A DNA stretch of 64,000 bases from Incurvaria masculella (GCA_946894095.1 OX335644.1:10769595-10833594); one strand, 5' to 3'; shown: positions 47,697 through 57,019, counted from the stretch's first letter. Notes: generated by a model from the sequence alone, not told the origin. Numbers and translations: made by a program.

Positions 47697-48628
47697 ATAG
47701 GTCGGGGAAAAAGTCTTTTCGCATTATAGTATGTATGAACTTGTAATAAAATCTCTTTGGCTATACTATTTGTATCTGGCTGGTTTTGGTATCATTGAAA
47801 GTTTAAATTTGAAAGAACATAATTCCAAATTCAAATTAGGAAAATGTGTGATTCTCATTTGTTTTTCGTACTGTCAAAATGAGTGAATCTAATGAAGAAA
47901 TTCGATACATTTTAAAATTTTACTACAAAAAGGTAAAAATGCAACGCAAGCCGCGAAAAAAATTTGCGATGTTTATGGACCTAGTGCAGTGTCTGTGAGA
48001 GTAGCACAAATTTGGTTTAAGCGTTTTCAATCCGGAAATTTTGATGTCAAAGATGCACGTCGCTCTGGTCGCCATATTACGGATAAAATGGATGCCATTT
48101 TTGAAAAAGTGGAGCAAGATCGGCATATCAGTAGTTACGACGTAGCTGAAGAACTAGGAATTGACCACAAAACAGTTTTGGCGCATTTGAAAAGAACTGG
48201 GTACACAAAAAAGCTCGATATTTGGGTACCTCACGAGCTCACTGAAAGAAACCTAATGAACCGGCTAGACCTCACACATCTTTAGCCACTCAGCAAAAAC
48301 TAAGAGAGTTTGGCTGGGAGGTGTTAATGCATCCGCCGTATAGTCCTGACCTTGCACCTTCAGATTTCCACCTGTTTAGGTCTCTTCAGAATTCTTTAGG
48401 CAGTGTCAGGTTAACATCACGAGAGGACTGCCAAAACCACTTGTCGCGGTATATTGATCAGTAGTCCCAATATTTCTATAGCAATGGGATCATGTCCCTA
48501 CCTACAAGATGGCAAAAAGTTATCGAACAAAATGGTACCTACATACTTTAGTTAAATGTAAATAAACCATATTAAAAAATGTTTTGAATTTTCTTAAAAA
48601 ATGCGAAGAAACTTTTTCCCCAACCTAA
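47697..48628 (+). mobile_element. mori-type mariner, internally deleted
   Basis: Inverted ends ATAGGTCGGGGAAAAAGTCT (left) and, in reverse complement, TTAGGTTGGGGAAAAAGTTT (right), flanked by TA at 47695-47696 and 48629-48630. The 932-bp length is well short of the usual 1.3 kb. The ends are the classic lepidopteran mori-subfamily type as I know them. Confidence 0.85.
47879..48470 (+). pseudogene. mariner transposase pseudogene
   Basis: The start ATG at 47879 (MSESNEEIRYILKFYY) goes out of frame near 47930, apparently by loss of one G. The helix-turn-helix part continues VRVAQIWFKRFQSGNFDVKD and DHKTVLAHLKRTGY to about 48260. It then jumps directly to the C-terminal block (MHPPYSPDLAPSDFHLF, about 48327-48377) in another frame. 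The middle with the first two catalytic acidic residues is missing, so the protein cannot be active. Confidence 0.8.
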
Positions 48629-48880
48629 TATTTTGCCGCTATATCAACAAACAGTGTGTTCAATAACAAAAAGTGATTCAGTGAAATTAATTAAACTATT
48701 GCACTTATAGCGGGAAGTTGTTGTTTGGTCGGTCGTGTAGGTTTATTTTAATTCGTTGGGTGTGCATTGTTTATTTTTGCGATCACCTGGATGGTGTTTT
48801 AGCTATAGTTTGACCCGGTAGGTGGCGTTGTTGTCTACATCCTGATTTCTATCAACTGACTGTGTGAATAACGCGCCTGA

Positions 48881-48884
48881 GAAC
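48881..48884. repeat. Target-site duplication GAAC (left)
   Basis: GAAC immediately precedes the LTR starting TGTTGTGACGG; the same four bases follow the other LTR at 57359-57362. Gypsy-type integrases duplicate 4-6 bp. Confidence 0.9.
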
Positions 48885-49220
48885 TGTTGTGACGGCACTT
48901 TTGAATAGGTTTTTTAAAAACACTTTTCTTATAACACAATTTATTTGATAAGGTTCACAACTTTAGCACAGATTTTCTATCAGTTCTGACACCACTTAGT
49001 TTTGGAAGAAAACTAAGAAAACACTTTGAAACACAGAATTGAATTGATTTACAGGATAACTTGGATTTATATACGGATTTAGATAATACACGGATTTCGG
49101 CAGCGCATCCGCACGCGATTGACTCTGAATGTTGACTGAACTTCATTGCTTGGCGACAGCGCCCTTTATATAGTAAAACCGTGAGAATGCTAGTGTCAGC
49201 AGTAATGTAGGTCTATTACA
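48885..49220 (-). repeat. Errantivirus 3' LTR (336 bp)
   Basis: Starts TG and ends CA. Compared with the other LTR (57023-57358) I see one difference: T at 49078 versus C at 57216. The minus strand carries AATAAA at 48940-48945, the presumed poly(A) signal of the viral RNA. Confidence 0.95.
48940..48945 (-). terminator. LTR poly(A) signal
   Basis: TTTATT on the + strand is AATAAA on the minus strand, about 330 bp downstream of the LTR TATA-equivalent. It would end the viral transcripts in the 3' LTR. Confidence 0.6.
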
Positions 49221-49232
49221 GCTCCCCTGGGA
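49221..49232 (-). other. Polypurine tract
   Basis: The minus strand reads TCCCAGGGGAGC directly before the 3' LTR start (TGTAATAGACC). The AGGGGAG purine core is the expected primer for plus-strand DNA synthesis in reverse transcription. Confidence 0.7.
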
Positions 49233-49403
49233 AAGCTCGCAGCTTTCAGGATAGACAAAAGAAAGCGAGGAGTTAAACTGCTTCCAAGGCTATCACAAAG
49301 TTAAGTGTCATACTAGAAAAATGATTGAAACTGATTTACATAGCTATACAATACATGAAATACAAAATTTGACATTCAATACACTAGTGGTTTACAATGT
49401 ACA

Positions 49404-51294
49404 CTAGTGGTTTACATTGATCTTAGTTCTAAGCATAGCTTTTCTAGCACAACTTGGCGTAATAGATGTTACATCATCTTCAGAAGTTTGGATTTCTGAC
49501 ATTTCTATTGAGTTACTTACTTTAGAAGAGCTTCTAGCGAGTCTCTTGTTATAACATTGATTATATACTTTAATACATAGGTTTGCATTGTTACAACACG
49601 TGTATTTGTAAAGTTTGTATACAAGGTAAGATATTATACATGAAGATGCAAAGTATACAAGGCCAGAATAAATGTTTCCATATTTTATATAATGCGGTTG
49701 AGTTTTTATTTTATTTAATTCATCACTTAGATGGTCCAATTTGTGAGATGAATATCTCAAAGAGTCTAGATCTATATTAGACAATTTTATCGGAGACATA
49801 TTTTGTAAACTTTCGTTAAAATTTTCTTGAACACAACAGTCATCATTTATAATATCAAAATTAGAAGTTAAGGGTTGCACTGTAATATTTTCAAACAAAA
49901 CAGGCTTAAAAGTTAACAGTTTATGATATGCAATACAATTCACAGGTAGGGTTAGAATTCCAGTGCCAATAATAGTAAAATCTTTATAGCTATCATTACA
50001 TTTAATACTTACTTTGCTAGATTTGGATTGTACAAAAATCCATTTATTGTTGTTGAGTCGCTGCCAAATATCGACTTCTGCATAAATGATTTTAAAATTA
50101 CATTCTACCGGAAGGGTAGTAACTATCTCTGAAATTAATTTAGTTTCACAACAAGGGTTGGTTATGGCAGAATAAACATTTTCTAAAGGACAAACATAGT
50201 GACTCTTATCGGTTCGTTTACAAAGTTCGAGGTTCTCGACAGGTGAGTACATTAGCTTATCTTGCTTGATAGCCATGAACTTGAAAGTTGGCGAGATGAG
50301 CGCATAGGTACTTGCGATAGCTGAGTCATGCGGAGTCGGGAGAGGAATAATTTTGTAAAGGATATATTTCGTCGGTTGCACTAAGGGTATTCTTAGAACG
50401 AATATTATCTTCTTGTCTAGATAGTATGAAAATAATTGCGAGATATCCGTAAGGGTGTGGATATTATTAATATTAAGTGCTACGGGAAAATCTCTACTTT
50501 TAATAAATCTATTACTATGGATATTTAATTCCGAAAGTAGCTTAGTAGGGGTGATTACAAAGGGATGCAGGGTGTTAAGTTTAGCAAAAAGAATGGAGTT
50601 TATAGTATTTTCAAGGGCGAAAGAAAGAGTAAGGAGTGAGCTTTCCATCGCGGATCCAAGGGAGTTTATTCTAATATAGATTTTAAACTGAGTACTTTCA
50701 TTAGATATATTTCTTATTAAAGTATTTATATATGTTATTCCATTATTTAATATTATTTCGTTAGAGTTAAGCTTCGAAATAGTTTCGTTAAAAGAGTTAA
50801 TAGTAGATTGGACGACGTGGATGTTTTCCTTCATTAGGTTGGTTATCTGAGTTTCGTCCTGCTCGCAGTGTTCTATGGCGTTATTATATTTTTCAGCATC
50901 TGAAGAGTCTAATGTTCCAAAGAAAAATTTAAGAATAGATCCTCCGAAATTCATGAGGCTTCGCTTAGCTCTATCATTTGAGATAATGTGAGACAAAGAT
51001 TCCAGATGAGAAAAATCTTGCTGCAGTAAGACATTAAGGGGTTGGATTGTAGCGTTACAAAGATTACTGAAACGGCGATGTTGTTGGTAGGTATGGCATA
51101 TAGAACTTAAGATATTCATATTCGTTTCGACATTTTTTAGGTGTGGTTCTATATACGAAAGGTCTACGTGAGTTACCACGTTCCAATAATCGTCAGAATA
51201 TTGAACTGTGCCTTCGGGATCGAAGTATAGGCCAGGACTATGCACTATAGGTTGTATGAAGCATCTTGCTGTGCTTATAGCGAAGAGTATTATC
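49404..51294 (-). CDS. env: Errantivirus envelope glycoprotein, main exon
   Basis: Env mediates membrane fusion and is homologous to baculovirus F proteins (family knowledge). Numbering from 51245, a furin-type site RAKR lies at residues 92-95, followed by a fusion-peptide-like stretch beginning SLMNFGGSILKFFFG. A transmembrane segment lies at about 523-545 (LVYFASSCIISYLVYKLY), then a 65-residue Cys-containing tail. No ATG occurs in frame near the start. Instead the frame opens at a strong 3' splice site (AG at 51295-51296), so translation should start in an upstream exon (56748-56761). With it the protein would be 634 residues and gain a hydrophobic signal-like N-terminus. Confidence 0.9.
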
Positions 51295-51320
51295 CTGAAA
51301 TAGAAGAAAAATAATATCTA
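51295..51320 (-). promoter_or_regulatory. env 3' splice site
   Basis: The minus strand reads ATTATTTTTCTTCTATTTCAG followed by the first env base at 51294. A long pyrimidine tract and CAG lie downstream of the pol stop (51375), the expected place for the subgenomic env acceptor. Confidence 0.75.
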
Positions 51321-51374
51321 TTTTAATAGGGTAAATTATATTTATGTTTTCCTAAAATTCTAAATTTAATCTAC

Positions 51375-54300
51375 TCATTCGTGAGCTGGTTTCAGCTCGT
51401 CGAAGTGGTGACGCACATGCTTCCTGTTTATCAGCAGGGTAGCGGTGTGTCTACCGTTTAGTTTAATTAGTTTAAATGGGCCTTTCCAAATCGGAGATAG
51501 TGATTTGGATTGTCTGGGGTGATTCTTAATATACACGAGGTCTCCGGATTTATATTGTGTTTCGCGTGAATGATGGTCGTAATATCGCTTAGAGGTCTCC
51601 TTGCTATTCGCTATGTGCTCAAGGGCCTTTTCTCTACTTAGGTTCATTCTATATTTTAACGCACGGATGTATTCGGGGTAAGTCAAGTTGGGGTTTTCGT
51701 TATATACTGAGTTAGGGATATAGGGCTCGTAGCCGAATAAAAGTTCGTATGGCGAGTACTTAGTTGTTGTATGGACATTCGTATTATACGCTAGTATAGC
51801 GGTATGAAGAAATTGATGCCAGTTATTTTGATTTTCATTTACGAAAGATTTTAAATATTCCTTAAGGGTGGCGTGACTCCTTTCGAGTGCGCCATTAGTT
51901 TGAGGATGGTAAGGGGATGAAAATATATTTTTGATTTTAAATAAGTCACAGACGTTTTTGAATAGTTCGGAAATGAAGTTAGATCCTTGATCAGTTAAGA
52001 CAGTTTTAGGAATGCCAAAGTGAGCGATAAAGTGAATCAGCTGTGTTGCTGTCTGCTCAGCTGAGGTAGTGATAAGGGGATACGCGGTAAAGAATTTAGT
52101 GAGATCGTCTTGCAACGTCATGATGTATTTGAACTGGTGCACACCTGACTCGGGCAGGGGACCTACAATATCGAGAGCGATCCTCTCAAAAGGTTTAGTA
52201 CTAGTGCTCGTTATCTCCATTGGGGCTCTATTAGTTTTACGCAAGGGTTTGTTTATTTGACATGATTTACATTTCTTTATATAGTTTTTTATGTCGGCAC
52301 GCATATTTTTCCAAAAGAACGATTGGCTGATACGATTAAACATCCTCGCGAATCCTGGGTGTCCTGCGACCGGGGTATCGTGGTTTTCGCGCAAAATCTT
52401 TTCGACTTCCGGGGGAGTTGGGTAAATGATCTTATTCTTATACACGTGGATCTTGATTTTAGTGTCATGAAATATATGCAACAGCATGTTGTATATTTTA
52501 GTGTAAGACAGTTGAGAATAAGGATCTTTGAAATCAGAAATAGCGATCTCCTTAATCTTATTGTGCACAATCATGAATCCTGTTTTAAAGCTCTGCAAGA
52601 TTTCGAATATACGTCTGTATGACATCTCTTCGTAGTGATGTACCCGTAAGAAAAGATGAACAAAATGCTGCTTTTCATTAGATGTAATCCAGTAGGTGAA
52701 CAACTCTCTTTCGTCATCCCTGAACGAAGGATTTTCAGTGGACAGCTCAAGAATTTGTTTACAAAAGGGGATGGATTCATCTAAATCTAGGGCAGTCGGG
52801 TATAGCACATGGGAACAATGGGTCTTTAAGAGGCTCTCATTGTGTTCAATGATGTCTGTGTCATACGGGATCCTAGATGATCGGGATATTTTCAGATAGT
52901 CTTCGTAGGTAGTACTAGAAGATTCGTTGACATTGACAGGTATACGGGAAAGTGCATCGGCGTTGTTATTAATAGCGCCGGGTTTATACACTATCTTGTA
53001 GTCGAATTCTTCTAGCTTTAGTCTCCAACGGACTAATCTAGATGAGGGGTCTTTGACGTTAAATAGCCAGGTAAGCGGACGGTGATCGGTAACTATAGTG
53101 AATGTGCGGCCAAATAAGTACGGTCTGAAAGTCTGGGTGCCAAATATGATCGCAACACACTCCTTTTCAGTAACACTGTAGTTACCTTCCGCGCTATTTA
53201 ACTTGCGAGACGCAAATGCGATTGGCCGATCCTGATTTTGACCTTGACCTTGACCCTGGTTTTGACTTAGTACACAGCCGACGGAATGGGCTGAAGCGTC
53301 ACAGGTCAAAATGAAAGGGAGGTCAAATCTAGGATACTGAAGTATCGGAGCAGAAATAAGTTTGTTCTTCAGTATTTGGAACGCATTTTGCTGGCTATCT
53401 GTCCAACCAAAATGAGCGTCCTTTTTCAAGAGAGACGTCAGGGGTTTCGAGATATGCGAGAAGTTCTGTATAAAGCGGCGATAATAGCCTATTAATCCTA
53501 GGAACGACTTTATTTCCTTCGGGTTTCTAGGAACAGGATATTCGGCGACGGCCTTGACTTTATCAGGATTAGGAGCCAGACCTTCTCGTGAAATTATGTG
53601 CCCAAGGTAAGCCACTTCCTTGTGAAGGAACTCACACTTGTCCGGCTGTAATTTCAAGTTGAATTGACGCAGCCTCTCAAATACAAGATCTAGCTTTTCA
53701 ATGTGAGAGCTTACGTCACGGGAATAGAGAACAATATCGTCTAGGTAGACAAAACAGTGTACGCCTTGTAGACCTGACAGCACATTGTTCATAAGATTTT
53801 GAAAAGTGGACGGTGCATTTTTCAAACCGAATGGCATTCGGGTAAATTCGAAGTGACCTGAAATGCCATTGGTAATCACGGAGAATCCGGTTTTACTCGC
53901 GTCTTCAGGTGACATCTCGATCTGATGAAATCCTGACGCTAGGTCCAGAGTAGTAAAGTATTTACATTGGCCTAACTGGTCGAGGATATCGGTGATGAGA
54001 GGAAGCGGGTAGACCTGAGACGCCGTGATGTCGTTCAGACGGCGATAGTCCACGACAATGCGCCACTTTTGTTTCCCTGAGGAATCCAGTTTTTTCGGGA
54101 CCACCCAGATCGGTGCGGCCCACGGGGACATAGACGGACGAATAATGTTTTGCTCAAGCATTTTCCGAATTTGTTTTTCAACTTCATCCTTGTGACACTC
54201 CGGAAATCGATAAGATTTTACATGGACCGGAGGGTTGTTTTGAGTGTCGATCTCATGTTTTATAGCACTCGTTGTCGTCAGTTGTTCTCCATCTAAGTGA

Positions 54301-55742
54301 AATATATCTGTGTATTTTGCACAAAAGTCTAATAAGGGTTGTTTTTCATTTACGTCCAAATGATCAGTCCGGATTTGGTTGAGAACAAGCTGATGACGGC
54401 TAAGGGTAGTTTTGTCCGATCTCGGGAGATTTCGCTGATTTACGTGATTTAGGTTGAATTCGGCAAAAGTTTGTTCGGGTTCCTTGATTTCGGAAATAGG
54501 GGTGAGTTCAATTTTGTGATTTTTAATTTTAATTTCCGAGTTAGTCGTATTCGATACTATTACGTTAACGCGTCGGTTACGTTTAAGTTGAACAATGGAG
54601 TCGGTTATATACACGCCGCGAGAAATTTGCTGACTTAGCGAGAGATAAGAGTTGTCGGGCTCGAGCCGGTGACCTAATGCTGGTTTCACCGAGCACTCGA
54701 TAACACATTCCGAATGAGGCGGAATAGTAAATATATTTTCTTCAAAAAGTAGTTTCAGGGTTTGATCTCCGATTGTAATAGAGTTAGTTTCATAGTCAAT
54801 AGTTACGTTATTTTCAAAGAAAAAGTCATTACCTATGATTCCATCGTAATTAATGCAGATTTCGGAAACGACGTGAAAGTTAAAAGATAAAGAGGTTTTG
54901 TCAGATTTCACTGTTCCAAACGGCATCATAAAAGTGCCGCTGGTTAGACAGTATGAATCTCCGTTTTCTATCCCTTTAAGCTTGACCTTGAAGTCATCGA
55001 GCTTGGGCTTTATCTCAAGGGAAGATTCCTTAATTAGGCTTACTGATGACCCTGTGTCCACAAGTAGGCATAGTGGCCTATGTGAGTAGCGGGTATAGAC
55101 ATGAGTATGTGGTAACGAGATTTTCGATTTTGTATTAATTTCAAAAACTTTTAATTCAGATTTCGAGATTTCGTGAATTTCGTCAGATTTAGTAATCAGA
55201 TTTTCGGCAGAGTTAGTAGGAATCGGATCTGGAACGGAGTTAGCTGGATTCGGGTTCGGAACTGGATTCGGATTTGGAACGGATTTAGCAGAGTTCGGAT
55301 TTTCGACGGATTTGGCAGGATTCGGATCTAGGACGGAGTTAGCTGAGTTAGTTGGTTCATGATTTAGGACAGATTTAGCGGAGTTAGCATGCTTCAGATT
55401 TTGAACAGAGTTAGCATAGTAAGCATGTTTCGGATTTTGTACAGATTTAGCAGAGTTAGTAGATTTCGGAATAATTTCAGATTTAGCGGAGTTAGCATGC
55501 TTCAGATTTTGAACAGAGTTAGCGTAGTAAGCATGTTTCGGATTTTGTACAGATTTAGCAGAGTTAGAAGATTTCAGATTTTGTACAGATTTAGTAGAGT
55601 CGTCGGATTTCGGTTCAGAGTTAGTATATTTCAGATTTAGCAAAGAGTCAGAGTCAATCGTTTGTTTATAATTAAAGTCAACAGATTTTGTGCCATGTTT
55701 ATAACTAGGCTTCGGAAGGCACGGCTCCGGAACCTTTAGGCA
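51375..55742 (-). CDS. pol: Errantivirus Pol polyprotein (PR-RT-RH-IN), by -1 frameshift
   Basis: Produces protease, reverse transcriptase, RNase H and integrase for particle maturation and insertion. Residues are counted from the in-frame TTG at 55643. An Asn/Ser/Lys/Pro-rich repeat linker spans 7-150. Protease DTGSS is at 196-200. RT has YLDD at 633-636. RNase H has D782, E828 and D853. The integrase zinc finger is H1088, H1095, C1125, C1128, and the DDE triad is D1158, D1218, E1254 with 35 residues between the last two. A GPF motif lies near 1388. The frame is open from 55769, overlapping gag, and is -1 relative to it. No ATG start exists near the beginning, consistent with frameshift expression. 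All catalytic motifs look intact. Confidence 0.95.
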   Translation of the reverse strand, partial: CLKVPEPCLPKPSYKHGTKSVDFNYKQTIDSDSLLNLKYTNSEPKSDDSTKSVQNLKSSNSAKSVQNPKHAYYANSVQNLKHANSAKSEIIPKSTNSAKSVQNPKHAYYANSVQNLKHANSAKSVLNHEPTNSANSVLDPNPAKSVENPNSAKSVPNPNPVPNPNPANSVPDPIPTNSAENLITKSDEIHEISKSELKVFEINTKSKISLPHTHVYTRYSHRPLCLLVDTGSSVSLIKESSLEIKPKLDDFKVKLKGIENGDSYCLTSGTFMMPFGTVKSDKTSLSFNFHVVSEICINYDGIIGNDFFFENNVTIDYETNSITIGDQTLKLLFEENIFTIPPHSECVIECSVKPALGHRLEPDNSYLSLSQQISRGVYITDSIVQLKRNRRVNVIVSNTTNSEIKIKNHKIELTPISEIKEPEQTFAEFNLNHVNQRNLPRSDKTTLSRHQLVLNQIRTDHLDVNEKQPLLDFCAKYTDIFHLDGEQLTTTSAIKHEIDTQNNPPVHVKSYRFPECHKDEVEKQIRKMLEQNIIRPSMSPWAAPIWVVPKKLDSSGKQKWRIVVDYRRLNDITASQVYPLPLITDILDQLGQCKYFTTLDLASGFHQIEMSPEDASKTGFSVITNGISGHFEFTRMPFGLKNAPSTFQNLMNNVLSGLQGVHCFVYLDDIVLYSRDVSSHIEKLDLVFERLRQFNLKLQPDKCEFLHKEVAYLGHIISREGLAPNPDKVKAVAEYPVPRNPKEIKSFLGLIGYYRRFIQNFSHISKPLTSLLKKDAHFGWTDSQQNAFQILKNKLISAPILQYPRFDLPFILTCDASAHSVGCVLSQNQGQGQGQNQDRPIAFASRKLNSAEGNYSVTEKECVAIIFGTQTFRPYLFGRTFTIVTDHRPLTWLFNVKDPSSRLVRWRLKLEEFDYKIVYKPGAINNNADALSRIPVNVNESSSTTYEDYLKISRSSRIPYDTDIIEHNESLLKTHCSHVLYPTALDLDESIPFCKQILELSTENPSFRDDERELFTYWITSNEKQHFVHLFLRVHHYEEMSYRRIFEILQSFKTGFMIVHNKIKEIAISDFKDPYSQLSYTKIYNMLLHIFHDTKIKIHVYKNKIIYPTPPEVEKILRENHDTPVAGHPGFARMFNRISQSFFWKNMRADIKNYIKKCKSCQINKPLRKTNRAPMEITSTSTKPFERIALDIVGPLPESGVHQFKYIMTLQDDLTKFFTAYPLITTSAEQTATQLIHFIAHFGIPKTVLTDQGSNFISELFKNVCDLFKIKNIFSSPYHPQTNGALERSHATLKEYLKSFVNENQNNWHQFLHTAILAYNTNVHTTTKYSPYELLFGYEPYIPNSVYNENPNLTYPEYIRALKYRMNLSREKALEHIANSKETSKRYYDHHSRETQYKSGDLVYIKNHPRQSKSLSPIWKGPFKLIKLNGRHTATLLINRKHVRHHFDELKPAHE
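55220..55625 (-). repeat. Tandem repeats coding the Pol N-terminal linker
   Basis: Repeats of about 33 bp encode variants of NSAKSVQNPKHAYYANSVQN. A larger in-frame 108-bp (36-codon) duplication is visible: GAGTTAGCATGCTTCAGATT occurs at 55381 and again at 55489, followed by about 80 bp with one difference first noted (AGCATAG/AGCGTAG). The linker sits between the frameshift site and the protease. Confidence 0.85.
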
Positions 55743-56722
55743 TTTAAATCTTCGTAATATTCTGCTGAGTCATTGAAATGCACACGTGATGCCGGTTGTC
55801 TCATATCTTGAGAAGGGCGGCGCGGTTCTGCAAATCGCTGAGCGCCGTTCTCACGGGAGCTGGGCCCGTTGTTGTTCTCAGGTGTCCGGTGACTGTTATT
55901 GTACGAGTACTGGCGCTTCCGACACTCTGAGATAACATGACCAGGCTTCTTGCAATAGAAGCACGTTTTATCGCCTGACTTCGGCGCTGAGAATGAATTA
56001 GGTCGGTTTTCATTTGTGTTAACCGGCCGATTATAGTTATTATATTTCGGGAATGGACCTTTCGGAGGGGTAGGTTTGAAGTAAGTAGGGGGAGGTCGAG
56101 TGAGTTTAAGGACTTTCTCCTCCTCTATTGCAAGTCCTACGGCTTCGTTAAGACTCGATGGGTTCCTGCACCTTAAAACAGTAGCTATACTAGGACTAAC
56201 ACCGATTATAAACGCGTTAAGGGCGAGGTCGTCTATTTCGGCGACCCTGCCTACAAGTTCGGCTTTGTTTCTGCAACTGTGGTGTAGGTCTGCCTGGAGA
56301 CGGGTGAGGCATCCTTCCAACCTCAATGAGAATTGAGTTACGGGCTCGTTCAGATTTTGGCGGCAATTCTGGAGGTCCGCTAGAAGATGCGTGTGGTGCT
56401 TTTGCTCACCAAAAGTACTCCTCAGGAATAGTTTAAGATCCTTCCAGGTCTCAAATACTCTAAGGGATGCTGCAACTTGTGCTTTTCCCTCAAGCTGGGA
56501 TAGTATGTACTTGAATATTATATTCTGCTGCTCGTCGTTTGCCAGATCGACGGCATTATCGCAGTTTGTAAGGAAAGCTGGCAATGCTTCCCTTTGTCCA
56601 TTGAAGGGCTTCACGAACTTAATGAGGACAGTTAATGGGACTTTGTCCGACATTTTTGCGATTACGCTGGGGGTTGATGATCGGCTTGATCCGGATAAAG
56701 AGTTGATTTCCTCTTCGGACAT
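55736..56722 (-). CDS. gag: Errantivirus Gag
   Basis: A 328-residue structural protein that packages the viral RNA. It starts at ATG 56722 (MSEEEINSLSGSSRSS). The central region (about 30-205) is the retroviral capsid-like fold with Gag-typical helices (LPAFLTNCDNAVDLAN, FGEQKHHTHLLADLQNCRQN). One CCHC zinc knuckle, CFYCKKPGHVISEC, lies at residues 254-267. A basic, Pro/Asn-rich tail follows. The stop at 55736-55738 lies six bases after a slippery heptamer. A 5-codon upstream ORF (56761-56744) precedes it in the leader. Confidence 0.95.
   Translation of the reverse strand: MSEEEINSLSGSSRSSTPSVIAKMSDKVPLTVLIKFVKPFNGQREALPAFLTNCDNAVDLANDEQQNIIFKYILSQLEGKAQVAASLRVFETWKDLKLFLRSTFGEQKHHTHLLADLQNCRQNLNEPVTQFSLRLEGCLTRLQADLHHSCRNKAELVGRVAEIDDLALNAFIIGVSPSIATVLRCRNPSSLNEAVGLAIEEEKVLKLTRPPPTYFKPTPPKGPFPKYNNYNRPVNTNENRPNSFSAPKSGDKTCFYCKKPGHVISECRKRQYSYNNSHRTPENNNGPSSRENGAQRFAEPRRPSQDMRQPASRVHFNDSAEYYEDLNA
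55742..55748 (-). promoter_or_regulatory. -1 ribosomal frameshift site
   Basis: The minus strand reads TTTAAAT, phased as T TTA AAT in the gag frame, the X XXY YYZ form required for tandem -1 slippage. The gag stop follows after one codon (GCC TAA). The pol frame is open from 55769, so slippage here gives a continuous Gag-Pol frame. No pseudoknot was evaluated. Confidence 0.8.
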
Positions 56723-57000
56723 GAAGTAGTTTAAGTTTTAAACTTACAGGAACTGGAACATGATCTGGATAGGCGAGAAGTCGTTGGTTTGGTCAGCTGT
56801 TGGCTCGGGCAGGCAGGCTCAACCACCGGGGCGGTGAGGCTAAATGTCGCTGGATCCGAGGACACAGAAGACCGTGATGTGGACGCGGTGTGGCGGGATC
56901 TATCCGCCTTTCTGGACCAGTCAGGCAGACTCAACCACCAAGGCGGCGAGGCTTACTGTCGCTGATGGCTAGTCCAGGGGCTGGATATCGCTGAACAGGA
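56723..57000 (-). other. Errantivirus 5' leader
   Basis: Untranslated leader between primer site and gag. It contains the env donor and start, and an imperfect 43-bp direct repeat (56811-56853 and 56923-56965, e.g. AGGCAGGCTCAACCACCGGG against AGGCAGACTCAACCACCAAG) that may matter for packaging or translation. A 67-codon frame at 56731-56934 lacks motifs and is likely incidental. Confidence 0.6.
56748..56761 (-). CDS. env: env leader exon and start codon (inferred)
   Basis: An ATG at 56761-56759 begins 14 coding bases ending exactly at a consensus donor, GTAAGT (56747-56742). Joined to the acceptor at 51294 the phase matches the env frame. The few residues before the junction are hydrophobic, so the spliced product gains a signal-like start. 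In unspliced RNA the same ATG opens a 5-codon ORF stopped by the TAA within the donor. This is inferred; no transcript was seen. Confidence 0.7.
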
Positions 57001-57019
57001 TCCCACTTCTCGGACACCA
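57001..57019 (-). other. Primer-binding site, tRNA-Leu-like
   Basis: The minus strand reads TGGTGTCCGAGAAGTGGGA, three bases inside the 5' LTR. It complements a tRNA 3' end ending CCCACTTCTCGGACACCA, which resembles insect tRNA-Leu (CCCACTTCTGACACCA, from memory). The assignment to Leu is inference. Confidence 0.65.

Larger units (their letters stand above)
47554..48656 (-). mobile_element. Repeat family R1 interrupted by mariner
   Basis: The left piece (47554-47696: CACCCAAAGGGTGAAAACGG, CCGTCCGTCCGTC run, TACAGAATGTGTATTTA) continues after the mariner as TATTTTGCCGCTATATCAAC (48629-48656). In the intact copy at 40195 these two parts are contiguous. The mariner therefore inserted at a TA within an existing R1 copy. 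Confidence 0.85.

Noticed and set aside
52289..52622. ORFs of 93-99 residues within pol on both strands
   Set aside because: Shadow frames of the intact pol gene; no independent motif.
54898..55640. Plus-strand ORFs opposite the pol linker and protease
   Set aside because: They reflect the tandem repeats of the linker read in reverse and have no coding signature.
56731..56934. 67-codon frame in the viral leader as an accessory gene
   Set aside because: Ser/Thr/Arg-rich without motifs, contains one copy of the leader repeat, and overlaps the env donor; more likely leader sequence.
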